64,000 nucleotides of DNA, from NCBI RefSeq assembly GCF_028640845.1, contig NC_080543.1:97143825-97207824 (forward strand). Direction: 5' to 3'. Each line of letters begins with the position of its first letter. Within the stretch, counting starts at the first letter, position 1. The translations under genes and the position numbers were made by a program. Below are positions 21,318-31,945 of this stretch, piece by piece. Origin of the DNA: Ahaetulla prasina. Lineage: Eukaryota; Chordata; Lepidosauria; Squamata; Colubridae. The notes below the pieces were generated by a model, which saw only the letters and a list, made by a program, of their open reading frames with translations, did no database searches and was not told the origin of the DNA.

Positions 21318-21634
21318 CAAGAACAGAGTAACATTACTGCCAACCTGCCTTCCATTGTGGATCTGTATACTGCACGAGTCAAAAAGAGGGCTGTGAAAAT
21401 ATTTACAGACCCCTCACATCCTGGACATAAACTGTTTCAACTCCTACCCTCAAAACGACGGTATAGAGCACTGCACACCAGAACAACTAGATACAAGCAC
21501 AGTTTTTTCCCAAATGCCATCACTCTGCTAAACAAATAATTCCCTCAACACTGTCAAGCTATTTACTAAGTCTGCACTAATTTTAATCTTCTCATCGTTC
21601 CCACACCCATGTCCTTCCACTTATGGACTGTAAC
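21318..21634 (+). mobile_element. Snake1/L3-type LINE, coding end, interrupted by Gypsy element
   Basis: The frame LPSIVDLYTARVKKRAVKIF, then LLPSKRRYRALHTRTTRYK and FFPNAITLLNK*, is the C-terminus of the LINE also seen at 46876-47530. Its 3' UTR continues at 26096-26165 and again at about 26880-27015 (tgtacgctgagagcatatgc .. attctattatcc), with other insertions in between. Confidence 0.85.
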
Positions 21635-21824
21635 TGTAATGTATCTTTAAGGGTTTTGGAGGGAAAATAGAGCGGGAAATAGCACGTTGCTAATTGGCTG
21701 AAGCCTCCAGCTGAACTGTATATAAGGAGGGGTTTTTACCGTTTGCTTTTGCTGGGTTCACTATAAACTAAAGAGCTGTTGTTACTCATCTGGTCTCCTG
21801 CCTCGTTATTGCCCGAATCTAACA
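21635..21824 (+). repeat. E1 5' LTR (190 bp)
   Basis: Starts TGTAATGTATC, contains a TATA-like ctgtatataagg, ends GAATCTAACA. The 3' copy differs only by short deletions. Confidence 0.93.
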
Positions 21825-21899
21825 CTGGCGACGAAGATGGGATCTCGAGGCAAAAGAGCACCAGGAACGAACCCAGCAAAATAAGGGCGGTTAGCAACG

Positions 21900-23816
21900 A
21901 TGTCCAGCTATACACCGCCAGCGCCATTCGACCCAGCCAAAGAAAAATGGGGGTCATACATGGCTCACTTCGAGTGTTTCCTCGAAGCCAACGAGCTCCA
22001 AGGAGTCTCGGACAACAGGAAACGGGCGTACTTCCTGAGTCACTGCGGTCCCGAGGTTTTCGACACCGCGGAATCGCTTTCTGAGCCAACGCCGGTACAG
22101 GCGGTACCGTGGCAAACTCTGCAGACTGTTTTGAAAGCCCACTATGCACCAACGCCTTCCAAGTTCGTTCAACGGTTCGAATTAAGGCAGCGCATGCAGC
22201 AAGAGGGCGAGTCCATCAGTGTGTACATGGCAGCACTGAGGAAAGCCGCGAACCATTGTGAGTACCGAGACTTGGAAGACGCGTTGCTCGACCAGCTAAT
22301 TTGCGGGGTCAGGGACATCCGTTTGCGACGGCGGCTGCTGTCCAGAAGCAACCTAACGCTCGCAATCGCCCTGGACGAGGCAAGGGCTCACGAGATGTCT
22401 ACCCAAGCAGCAGAAACACTACAAAAGCCGGTCGTGCCAGGGGCGGCAGCGAAAACAACCCCGGTCCACAACGAGGAAGTCCAGACCAAGTCGGAAGAGG
22501 AGGAAGAGGAAGAAGTCTTCCACACCGGGAGGCCGGAGAGGGAAGACCGGGGCGAATGCGCGAGTTGCGGGGGCCAACATCAACGGCAACATTGCAAATT
22601 TAAGGATGCCACGTGTCGGCGATGTGAAAAAAAAGGGCACATCGCGAAAGCCTGCCGAGCGCCCCAACCTTCCCGCCAAAAATTCAAACCGACCAATCAA
22701 AGCGCGGGAACCGTGAAACGGCCTGGGATTGGTCAAGGGAAAAAAGGCGCGAAGTTGAATCAGACCGCCGTGGGAGTGGGCCAGGCATCAACACGCCTAG
22801 AAAAAAAAATCTTTATTAAAACACTCATTGAAGGAGTGCCGTGCCGAATGGAAGTGGACACTGGATCTTCAATTACGATCATGTCCTGGAGCAACTTAGA
22901 AAAAAACTTGCCGGCTATTGCGAAACGCAAACTGCGGCCACAGAAGCTACGAGTGCAGGACTATCAAGGGAACAGGATCCCTGTCCGAGGGGCGACAACC
23001 GTCCACGTCAAGTATGGACAGTTCGAAAAAACTCTGCCCATCACCATCGTCGATGGGACTCTGCCGAGTTTGTTGGGACTAGACTGGTTCCGGGCATTGG
23101 GCATGGGAGTGACCGGAGTCTTCCGAAATGAAGTCGACCTCAAGGACGAACTCATGAAGGAGTTCAAGGACGTTTTCAAAGACTGCCTGGGCAAGTACAA
23201 GGGGACCCCCATCTCCTTCAACCTAGACCCTCAAGTTGCCCCTATCCGTTTAAAGGCTAGGAGGGTTCCCTTCGCCCTGAAGCCCAAGATTGACCGGGAA
23301 CTGGACAAACTAGTAAGCCAGGGGATACTAGTGCCAGTCGACCATGTGAAGTGGGAGACGCCGATAGTCACCCCGGTGAAACCAGACGGGTCAGTCAGGA
23401 TTTGCGCCGATTACAAGGCGACGCTAAACAAAGCTTTGCAAAAAAGCGCTTACCCCGTCCCAGTGGTGCAACACTTGCTGCACTCGCTAGGGCAAGGGCA
23501 GGTTTTTGCCAAACTAGATTTGGCCCAAGCCTATCAACAGTTACCCGTAGATAGCAGCACGGCCGAAGCTCAAACAATCGTAACGCACAGGGGTGCTTTC
23601 AAATGCACCAGGTTACAGTTTGGGGTCAGTGTGGCACCAGGATTATTTCAAAATTTAATGGAGTGGCTTGCAGGCTCCCGGGTGGTACCGTACTTTGATG
23701 ACGTACTGGTATCCGCTGATAATATGGAAGAACTAGGGGTGCGACTGAGGAAAGTTTTGAGTATTTTCCGGTCCGCCGGTTTAAAAGTCAAATTAAACAA
23801 GTGCCAGATCGGGTAG
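21900..23816 (+). CDS. E1 gag-protease-RT open frame (638 codons, ends early)
   Basis: A single frame without stops. The capsid-type gag occupies about residues 1-200, two zinc knuckles start near residues 220 (CASCGGQHQRQHC) and 239 (CRRCEKKGHIAKAC), the aspartic protease active site DTGS is at 320-323, and the reverse transcriptase has LDLAQAYQQLP and the catalytic YFDD near 598. Gag and pol share one frame with no shift between them. The frame stops at 23814-23816, where the sister element at 55040 continues with VESVEFLGYRID, so the stop is due to a lesion. RT also lacks a few residues just before YFDD relative to the sister copy. It acts, if at all, in retrotransposition, not as a host gene. 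Confidence 0.9.
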   Translation: MSSYTPPAPFDPAKEKWGSYMAHFECFLEANELQGVSDNRKRAYFLSHCGPEVFDTAESLSEPTPVQAVPWQTLQTVLKAHYAPTPSKFVQRFELRQRMQQEGESISVYMAALRKAANHCEYRDLEDALLDQLICGVRDIRLRRRLLSRSNLTLAIALDEARAHEMSTQAAETLQKPVVPGAAAKTTPVHNEEVQTKSEEEEEEEVFHTGRPEREDRGECASCGGQHQRQHCKFKDATCRRCEKKGHIAKACRAPQPSRQKFKPTNQSAGTVKRPGIGQGKKGAKLNQTAVGVGQASTRLEKKIFIKTLIEGVPCRMEVDTGSSITIMSWSNLEKNLPAIAKRKLRPQKLRVQDYQGNRIPVRGATTVHVKYGQFEKTLPITIVDGTLPSLLGLDWFRALGMGVTGVFRNEVDLKDELMKEFKDVFKDCLGKYKGTPISFNLDPQVAPIRLKARRVPFALKPKIDRELDKLVSQGILVPVDHVKWETPIVTPVKPDGSVRICADYKATLNKALQKSAYPVPVVQHLLHSLGQGQVFAKLDLAQAYQQLPVDSSTAEAQTIVTHRGAFKCTRLQFGVSVAPGLFQNLMEWLAGSRVVPYFDDVLVSADNMEELGVRLRKVLSIFRSAGLKVKLNKCQIG

Positions 23817-25580
23817 GATCCAGAGAATTCCTGGGCTATCGGATAGACAGGAGGATTCACCCACTGAGAGCAAGGTTAGGGCAATCAGAAGGCCCCAGCA
23901 TCCCAAAACAAAACAGAGTTGCAGGCGTTTTGGGTCTGGTAAATTTTACGCGGTTTTTTAAAAATAAGGCTACCATAGCCGAGCCGCTACACAAATTACT
24001 AGGAAAAAATGCTGCATGGTCTTGGGAAAGGCGGAAGCTAGAGCATTTGAAGCAATAAAAAACCTCCTGTCTAGTGATAGCCTATTGATCCAATACAATA
24101 GCACACTACCATTGGTGCTAGTTTATGATGCATCCCCTACGGGTGGGGCTGTGCTCAGCCACAGGCTGCCAAATGGCACAGAAGCCCTATAGTTTACTCC
24201 GAACAATGTCCTCAGCTGAAAGGAACTATAGCCAGTTGGATAGGAAGCCTTGGCCATAGTCTCCGGGTAAAGAAGTTCCATGAATATGTTTTCGGTCGAC
24301 TTGAAATCGTCACAGACCATAGACCCCTACTAGGGTTGCTGGCGGCGACGCCCAACGCCCGTGGCACTTTCGCCCAGATTGACCCGATGGACTATCTTTC
24401 TGGCTGCATATTCTTACAAACTGCTACATCGGCCAGGAAAGGAGTTAGGGCATACAGACGCCTTGAGCAGATGCCCTTTACCAGCAACTATCGAAGACCC
24501 CACTCCGGGCACACCGTCTTGTTAATTGACTCTTTGGACTCTGGTCCAGTCACTTCCAAAGAGGTGGCTCGGCTTACAAGGACATTACATTAAGGACTGT
24601 AATGGGTTGGGTGCAAGAGGATGGCCAGCTCGCCGGTGTGAGCGTTTTAGGAATATGTAAAAAGCGGGGAATTGTCGGTGCAAGGGGTGTTTGCTCTGGG
24701 GGATAGAGTGGTGGTCCCAGAGAAATTGCGGAAAAAGGTTCTGGAACTTCTGCGAAGGCCATCCTGGAATCGTGAGAATGAAGGGTTTAGCCAGGAGCTA
24801 TGTGTGGTGGCCCTTGATGGACATGGAGATTAGCGATAGGGTTGGGAAATGCCAAGCATGCCAGGAAACCAGACCACTACCACCAACGGCCCCAATCCGA
24901 GAGTGGAGAAACCCCAGGGCCCATGGTCCCAATCCATGATTTTTGCGGCCCTTTCCACGGCCAAACATTCTTAGTGGTGGTAGACGATTTTCCAAATGGC
25001 TGGAAATCATTCTAATGAAATCCATGACCGCAGAGGCTGTAATTTCAGTCCTGGCACCTTTTTGTAACACACGGGTTACCAGACACACTCGTTTCAGACA
25101 ACGGGCCACAGTTCACGGCGACCCTTTTGAGGGTACTTGGCGGAAGAGGGCATCCGGCATGTCCTCTCGGCGCCTTTCCACCCTGCGACGAACGGCCTTG
25201 CAGAGCGTTTCGTCCGAGTGCAAAGAGGCATTGTCTAGAATCAGACCAGGGGATTGGCAATTAAAATTGACACCTTCTTAGCGGTACAAGACAGAACCCC
25301 TTGTGTAGCGACTGGCGCAGCCAGCAGAGCTACTGATGGGAGAAAGCTTAGATGCCCATTAGACCGGTTAAACCCGAACTACACACCAGACGGGTATAAA
25401 ACAACACCGGGCAAAACAAGAGAATTGACAGTAGGGAGTTCCGTATGGGCACACAATTATGGTGAAGGCCCAAACTGGCAAAGGAACAATCCTAGAAACA
25501 ACCGGGCCCAAATCATATCTCGTAGAAATAGAGGATGGCCGGGTTTGGAAACATACATGGACCAGTTAAGAAAAGAATAG
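23817..25580 (+). pseudogene. E1 RNase H and integrase region, frameshifted
   Basis: Pieces in different frames show RNase H (KFHEYVFGR and a DHRPLLGL-like segment near 24300) and integrase: an H2C2-type finger ending KCQACQETRP near 24850, then core fragments (AEAVISV, PFHPA-like) and a C-terminal PNYTPDGYK. At least five frame changes are needed to follow it, so this part is not functional as written. Confidence 0.85.
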
Positions 25581-25907
25581 CCACCAGTCTAGAAACAGAT
25601 GAAACAGGCCCTGACTATCCAATGATTGAATCCACAGCTAACTCAAACCCGAAAACCGAGGACTTATCTGAGTTCCAGCGACACCAACCGTCCCTCCGAA
25701 GGAAAGCAGGAACGACTCTGCAGTAATCCAAGGCCGGATGGCCTGGAGGAGGAGCTGAGAGGAACGAACAGTCCCTCCGGCCAGCTCGACTCACTCCCAG
25801 ATAATGAACGAGGTCCAAAGAGTTAGGAGACGCTGCATTTACGTGACTACGAGAAAAATAATTATTCATTTTATGTAAATAGGGTAAAAGTTTTCTGGGA
25901 GGAGGAG

Positions 25908-26090
25908 TGTAATGTATCTTTAAGGGTTTTGGAGGAAAATAGAGCGGAAATAGCACTAATTGGCTGAAGCCTCCAGCTGAACTGTATATAAGGAGGGGTT
26001 TTTACCGTTTGCTTTTGCTGGGTTCACTATAAACTAAAGAGCTGTTGTTACTCATCTGGTCTCCTGCCTCGTTATTGCCCGAATCTAACA
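25908..26090 (+). repeat. E1 3' LTR (183 bp)
   Basis: Identical to the 5' LTR apart from three deletions (1, 1 and 5 bp) in the first 60 bases; I see no substitutions. Confidence 0.93.
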
Positions 26091-26165
26091 GTAACTTTGT
26101 TGTTTGTATCCTTATGATTTATATTGATATTGTTTCCTGATTGCTTATTTGTTCCCTATGATTAG

Positions 26166-26745
26166 CTCTTATGCTCGCCCCTTATGGTCCTCTTAGGAAT
26201 GGGGTGAGGTCAATATTAGAAAGGTTTTGGTTAAAGCTTTTGGGATTATGGGAAGAGACCACAGAGTCAGGTAAAGTGTTTCAAGCACTGATGATTCTGT
26301 TACAGAAGTCATATTTTCTGCAATCTAGATTAAAGCGGTTAACATTAAGTTTAAATCTATTGGTTGCTCTTGTATTATTGCAATTAAAGCTGAAGTAGTC
26401 TTTAACAGGAAGGACATTACAATAGATGATTCTATGAGTTAAATTTAGGTCTTGTCGAAGGCGACGGAGTTTCAAGTTTTCTGAGCCTAGGATTTCAAGT
26501 CTGGTGGGATAAGGTATTTTGTTGTTTTCAGAGGAATGGAGAATTCTTCTTGTAAAATATTTCTGGACATGTTCAATTGTATTGATGTCAGAAATGTGGT
26601 GAGGGTTCCAGACAGGCGAGCTGTATTCTAGAATTGGTCTAGCAAATGTTTTATATGCTCTGGTTAGTACTGTAGTGTTTTTGGAAAAGAAGCTACGCAA
26701 GATTAGGTTTACAATTCTTAGAGCCTTTTTTGCTATGTAGTTTTT
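26166..26745 (-). mobile_element. CR1-group LINE 3' part
   Basis: The minus-strand frame 26700-26281 reads TYPE-like ARPILEYSSPVWNPHH, then IEHVQKYFTRRILHS and LRRLRQDLNLTHRIIYCNVL, the polymerase C-terminus of the same family as 19546-20003. It is inserted in the 3' UTR of the Snake1 LINE. Confidence 0.8.
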
Positions 26746-26749
26746 TTTT

Positions 26750-26815
26750 GTTTTTGTTTTACATTTATACCCCGCCCTTCTCCGAAGACTCAGGGCGGCT
26801 TACAATGTAAGTTGC
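26750..26815 (-). mobile_element. Short retroelement 3' end
   Basis: Contains the hairpin ataccccgcccttctccgaag..gggcgg, the reverse of the one at 5829-5868. It immediately precedes the tandem duplication. Confidence 0.55.
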
Positions 26816-27145
26816 AGTGGGCTTTGGCACTTAGATCATTTATCACTTAGATCACTTATCACTTAGATCATTATCATTAAGTGTTGTGCTGTATGATTCT
26901 TGATGAATGTATCTTATCTTTTATGTACGCTGAGAGCATATGCACCAAGACAAATTCCTTGTGTGTCCAATCACACTTGGCCAATAAAAAAATCTATTCT
27001 CTTCTATTCTATTATCCATTGAAATGACAGGACTGTTTCATGTATCACAGATTCACAAATCCTGATCATTTAAATGATGCTACAAAAAAGTCAGATATGA
27101 ACAGAAATTTAAGAACAATAGCAACAACAGAAATCACAATCTACA

Positions 27146-27243
27146 ATCTCATTTTACTGACCTTGGAAAGATCAAAGGCTGAGTCAACCTTGAGCCAGCC
27201 AGGACTGAACTCTAGCAGTACTGCATTCTAACAACTGTGCCAA
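27146..27243 (-). mobile_element. Sauria-type SINE fragment (unit 1)
   Basis: Contains aatctcattttactgacctt, then aaggctgagtcaaccttgag and ctgcattctaacaactgtgcc, the middle and head of the tRNA SINE in reverse. Duplicated at 29600-29697. Confidence 0.65.
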
Positions 27244-27362
27244 CAAGATATATAAAGAATATTTGGAACTGAGCAACAAAAGGCAGAATGAATTATGTAC
27301 ATACAGTGAGCATGTAATTGCCAAATGTATAGATTCTTTGGTCAGCAAAGATGAGTAACAAG

Positions 27363-27600
27363 CAGAGGTGGTATTCAATTAGTTCGGGCAAATTGGTTGG
27401 AGAAATTTTAACTGGTGCACCAAACCGGCAGATACCACCTCTGGCTGGCCCTGCCCCCATCTGCCCGGTCACCCTGCCCACCCACTCTGCCTACCCCTCC
27501 CACCCCTGTCCTACCCCACCCTATATATGTTGCCTTTGCCACGTGGCCCAGCTAATCACCTCGAGACTTCTTCAGGCTTCTTTTTCAGCCTGTAGTTTTC
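27363..27600. mobile_element. hAT-family-like fragment (unit 1)
   Basis: Shares agttcgg..aattttaactgg..accgg.agataccacctctggctggcc with the hAT element at 17530-17620. No right terminus or target duplication was found. Duplicated at 29817-30060. Confidence 0.45.
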
Positions 27601-27944
27601 AGTAATTTTGGCACAAGAAGCCTGCAGCTGCCTCCTCTTTTTCAGTGAGAGAAGCCTCCAAGCGCTGCTGCTGGCTCAGTTCCGGCTGCCTTACAATTTC
27701 CAGTTGCACCCCAATGCAATTACAGAGTTTAATTGATCTTGGCATAGTGGCAATTTCATTATCCACTGCATGCCTATATGCCAATGTGTGTGCTAATATG
27801 TCTTCCCTGTTCTTCTTACACATGTTACGCATGGATGAAGCCACTGGAGGCAATTAATTTCTACAATTTATTTCACTAGTCTTAACCTTTAGGTGTTTCT
27901 GGAATTTTATTTAGCGTCTCCCTTATATTTTTAAGTTTATTTAT

Positions 27945-29281
27945 TTATTTATTTATTATTTAGACTTTTATACCGCCCTTCTCCTGAAGGACTCAGGGCG
28001 GTGTACAGCCAAATTAAAATATACAATCTACAATATTAAAACAACAAATTAAAATAACATATTATATAACGGCCGAAAAATTTAAAAATTTAAATGTAAA
28101 ACCGTCCAATTGACCCCAATAAAACACAGTAACCCAATTTAAAATTATTAAAATTCAGATTTCAGAATTTAAAAATATTAAGAATACCCAATTAAAATTC
28201 ATCAATAATTATGCCAGTCCGCTTTAATGAATAAATATGTTTTGAGCTCATGACGGAAGGTCCAAGATCAGGCACTTGACGAGGCCAGGGGAAGTTCGTT
28301 CCAGAGGTAGGTGCTCCTACAGAGAAGGCCCTTCCTGGGGCCGCCAGCTGACATTGCTTGGCGGACGGCACTGAGAAGACCCTCTCTGTGGGAGCATACG
28401 GGTCGGTGGGAGGCATAGGGTAACAGCAGGCGGTCCCGTAAGTACCCGGGCCCTAAGCCATGGAGCGCTTTAAAGGTGGTAACCAACACCTTGAAGCACA
28501 CCCGAAAGACCACAGGTAGCCAGTGCAAACTGCGCAGGAACGGTGTTACCCGGGAGCAGCGTGTGGCTCCCTCGATCACCCACGCAGCTGCGTTCTGGAC
28601 TAACTGAAGCCTCCGAGTGCACTTCAGGGGTAGCCCCATGTAGAGAGCATTACAATAATCCAGACGGGAAGTGACTAAAGCGTGAGTGACCGTGCATAAG
28701 GCATCCCAGTCAAGGAAGGGGCGCAACTGGCGAACCAGGCAAACCTGGTAAAAAGCTCTCCTGGAGACGACCGCCAAATGATCTTCAAATGACAGCCGTC
28801 CATCCAGGAGAACACCCAAGTTGCGCACCCTTTCTGATGGGGCCAATGACTCGCCCCCAACAGTCAGCCGCGGTTGCAGCTGACTGTACCGGGGTGCCGG
28901 CATCCACAGCCACTCCGTCTTGGAGGGATTGAGCTTGAGTCTGTTTCTCCCCATCCAGACCTGTACAGCTTCCAGGCACTTCGACCGCTTCGTTGGGGTG
29001 GTCCGGGGTGGAAAAGTACAGCTGAGTATCATCAGCGTACAGATGATAACTCACCCCGAAACCACTGATGACCTCACCCAGCGGCTTCATATAGATATTG
29101 AACAGGGTAGGCGAGAGAATCGACCCCTGAGGCACCCCACAAGTGAGGTGCCTCGAGGACGACCTCTGCCCCCCTGTCAACACCGTCTGCGACCGGTCAG
29201 AGAGATAGGAGGAGAACCACCAATAAACGGTGCCCCCACTCCCAATCCCTTCAACCGGCGCAGCAGGATACCATGGTCTAC
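27945..29281 (-). mobile_element. L2-like LINE 3' part (unit 1), many small deletions
   Basis: From the ATTTA tail and hairpin at 27940-28005 to the RT core (GVPQGSILSPTLFNIYM, HLYADDTQLYFS). Frames are broken by 1-3-bp losses that are absent in unit 2, for example in cccttcctgggg against cccttcccctggggg. It is truncated at the duplication junction. Confidence 0.88.
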
Positions 29282-30400
29282 CACTTAGATCATTTATCAC
29301 TTAGATCACTTATCACTTAGATCATTATCATTAAGTGTCGTGCTGTATGATTCTTGATGAATGTATCTTATCTTTTATGTACGCTGAGAGCATATGCACC
29401 AAGACAAATTCCTTGTGTGTCCAATCACACTTGGCCAATAAAAAAATCTATTCTCTTCTATTCTATTATCCATTGAAATGACAGGACTGTTCCATGTATC
29501 ACAGATTCACAAATCCTGATCATTTAAATGATGCTACAAAAAAGTCAGATATGAACAGAAATTTAAGAACAATAGCAACAACAGAAATCACAATCTACAA
29601 TCTCATTTTACTCACCTTGGAAAGATCAAAGGCTGAGTCAACCTTGAGCCAGCCAGGACTGAACTCTAGCAGTACTGCATTCTAACAACTGTGCCAACAA
29701 GATATATAAAGAATATTTGGAACTGAGCAACAAAAGGCAGAATGAATTATGTACATACAGTGAGCATGTAATTGCCAAATGTATAGATTCTTTGGTCAGC
29801 AAAGATGAGTAACAAGCAGAGGTGGTATTCAATTAGTTCGGACTAGTTCGGGCAAATTGGTTGGATAAATTTTAACTGGTGCACCAAACCGGCAGATACC
29901 ACCTCTGGCTGGCCCTGCCCCCATCTGCCCGGTCACCCTGCCCACCCACTCTGCCTACCCCTCCCACCCCTGCCCTACCCCACTCTATATATGTTGTCTT
30001 TGCCATGTGGCCCAGCTAATCACCTCGGGACTTCTTCAGGCTTCTTTTTCAGCCTGTAGTTTTCAATAATTTTGGCACAAGAAGCCTGCAGCTGCCTCCT
30101 CTTTTTCAGTGAGAGAAGCCTCCAAGCGCTGCTGCTGGCTCAGTTCCGGCTGCCTTACAATTTCCAGTTGCATCCCAATGCAATTACAGAGTTTAATTGA
30201 TCTTGGCATAGTGGCAATTTCATTATCCACTGCATGCCTATATGCCAATGTGTGTGCTACTATGTCTTCCCTGTTCTTCTTACACATGTTACGCATGGAT
30301 GAAGCCACTGGAGGCAATTAATTTCTACAATTTATTTCACTAGTCTTAACCTTTAGGTGTTTCTGGAATTTTATTTAGCTTCTCCCTTATATTTTTAAGT

Positions 30401-30431
<31 letters not shown>

Positions 30432-31767
30432 TTATTTAGACTTTTATACCGCCCTTCTCCCGAAGGACTCAGGGCGGTGTACAGCCAAATTAAAATATAC
30501 AATCTACAATATTAAAACAACAAATTAAAAATAACATATTATATAACGGCCGAAAAATTTAAAAATTTAAATGTAAAACCGTCCAATTGACCCCAATAAA
30601 ACACAGTACCCCAATTTAAAATTATTAAAATTCAGATTTCAGAATTTAAAAATTAAAAATTAAAAATTAAGAATTAAGCCAGTCCCGCTTGGATGAACAA
30701 ATACGTTTTCAATTCACGGCGAAAGGTCCGAAGGTCAGGTAGTTGACGCAAACCAGGGGGAAGTTCGTTCCAGAGGGTAGGTGCTCCTACAGAGAAGGCC
30801 CTTCCCCTGGGGGCCACCAGCTGACATTGCTTGGCGGACGGCACCCTGAGAAGACCCTCTCTGTGGGAGCATACGGGTCGGTGGGAGGCATAGGGTAACA
30901 GCAGGCGGTCCCGTAAGTACCCGGGCCCTAAACCATGGAGCGCTTTAAAGGTGGTAACCAACACCTTGAAGTGCACCCGAAAGACCACAGGTAGCCAGTG
31001 CAAACTGCGCAGGAACGGTGTTACCCGGGAGCAGCGTGTGGCTCCCTCGATCACCCGCGCAGCTGCGTTCTGGACTAACTGAAGCCTCCGAGTGCACTTC
31101 AGGGGTAGCCCCATGTAGAGAGCATTACAATAATCCAGACGGGAAGTGACTAAAGCGTGAGCGACCGTGCATAAGGCATCCCGGTCAAGAAAGGGGAGCA
31201 ACTGGCGAACCAGGCGAACCTGGTAAAAAGCTCTCCTGGAGACGACCGCCAAATGATCTTCAAACGACAGCCGTCCATCCAGGAGAACACCCAAGTTGCG
31301 CACCCTTTCTGATGGGGCCAATGACTCGCCCCCAACAGTCAGCCGCAGTTGCAGCTGACTGTACCGGGGTGCCGGCATCCACAGCCACTCCGTCTTGGAT
31401 GGATTGAGCCTGAGTCTGTTTCTCCCCATCCAGACCCGTATGGCTTCCAGGCACCGGGACAGCACTTCAACAGCTTTGTTGGAGTGGCCCGGGGTGGAAA
31501 AGTACAGCTGAGTGTCATCAGCGTACAGCTGGTAACTCACCCCAAAGCCACTGATGACCTTGCCCAACGGCTTCATATAGATGTTGAACAGGAGAGGCGA
31601 GAGAATCAACCCCTGAGGCACCCCACAAGTGAGGGGCCTCGCAGTTGATCTCTGCCCTCCTGTCAACACCGTCTGCGACCGGTCAGAGAGATAGGAGGAG
31701 AACACCGATAAACGGTGCCTCCCACTCCCAAACTCTCCAACCGGTGCAGCAGGATACCATGGTCGAT
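29282..31767. repeat. Tandem duplication, unit 2
   Basis: Second copy of 26828-29281. The (TTTA)n run is longer and the L2-like LINE is better preserved and continues past the point where unit 1 stops. This shows that unit 2 holds the original right flank, while the junction at 29279-29282 is new. Confidence 0.95.
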
Positions 31768-31945
31768 GGTATTGAAAGCCGCTGAGAGATCTAACAGGAC
31801 CAGGGCAGAGGAACAACCCCTATCCCTGGCCCTCCAGAGGTCATCCACCAACGCGACCAAAGCTGTCTCAGTGCTATATCCGGACCGGAAGCCGGACTGG
31901 AACGGGTCCAGATAGACAGCTTCATCCAGGTACCGGGGAAGTAGT
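30405..31945 (-). mobile_element. L2-like LINE 3' half (unit 2)
   Basis: A 380-codon open frame on the minus strand (31816-30674) reads from the RT core through YADDTQLYFS, LDYCNALYMGLP, NAAARVIEGATR and LHWLPVVFR to APTLWNELPPG and the C-terminus. The 3' UTR holds the hairpin at 30445-30480 and a (TTTA)n tail at 30405-30434. It is 5'-truncated at about 31945. This is the best-preserved 3' half of the family here. Confidence 0.9.

Larger units (their letters stand above)
21635..26090 (+). mobile_element. Ty3/Gypsy-like LTR retrotransposon E1 (4.46 kb)
   Basis: It is bounded by TGTAATG..CTAACA LTRs (21635-21824 and 25908-26090) and by the 5-bp target duplication gtaac (21630-21634 and 26091-26095). 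After the 5' LTR comes a tRNA-primer-like tggcgacgaagatggg; before the 3' LTR comes a purine tract ggaggaggag. A gag-protease-RT frame is open; RNase H and integrase regions follow but are broken by several frameshifts. It sits in the 3' UTR of a Snake1 LINE. The primer tRNA was not identified. Confidence 0.95.
26828..29281. repeat. Tandem duplication, unit 1 (2454 bp)
   Basis: From cacttagatcatttatcac onward this unit is repeated at 29282 with a constant offset of 2454 bp (for example 27040 to 29494). It contains a Snake1 tail, a SINE fragment, a hAT-like piece, 344 bp without an assignable feature (27600-27944) and the 3' part of an L2-like LINE. It ends abruptly inside that LINE after ggataccatggtc. 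Confidence 0.95.
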
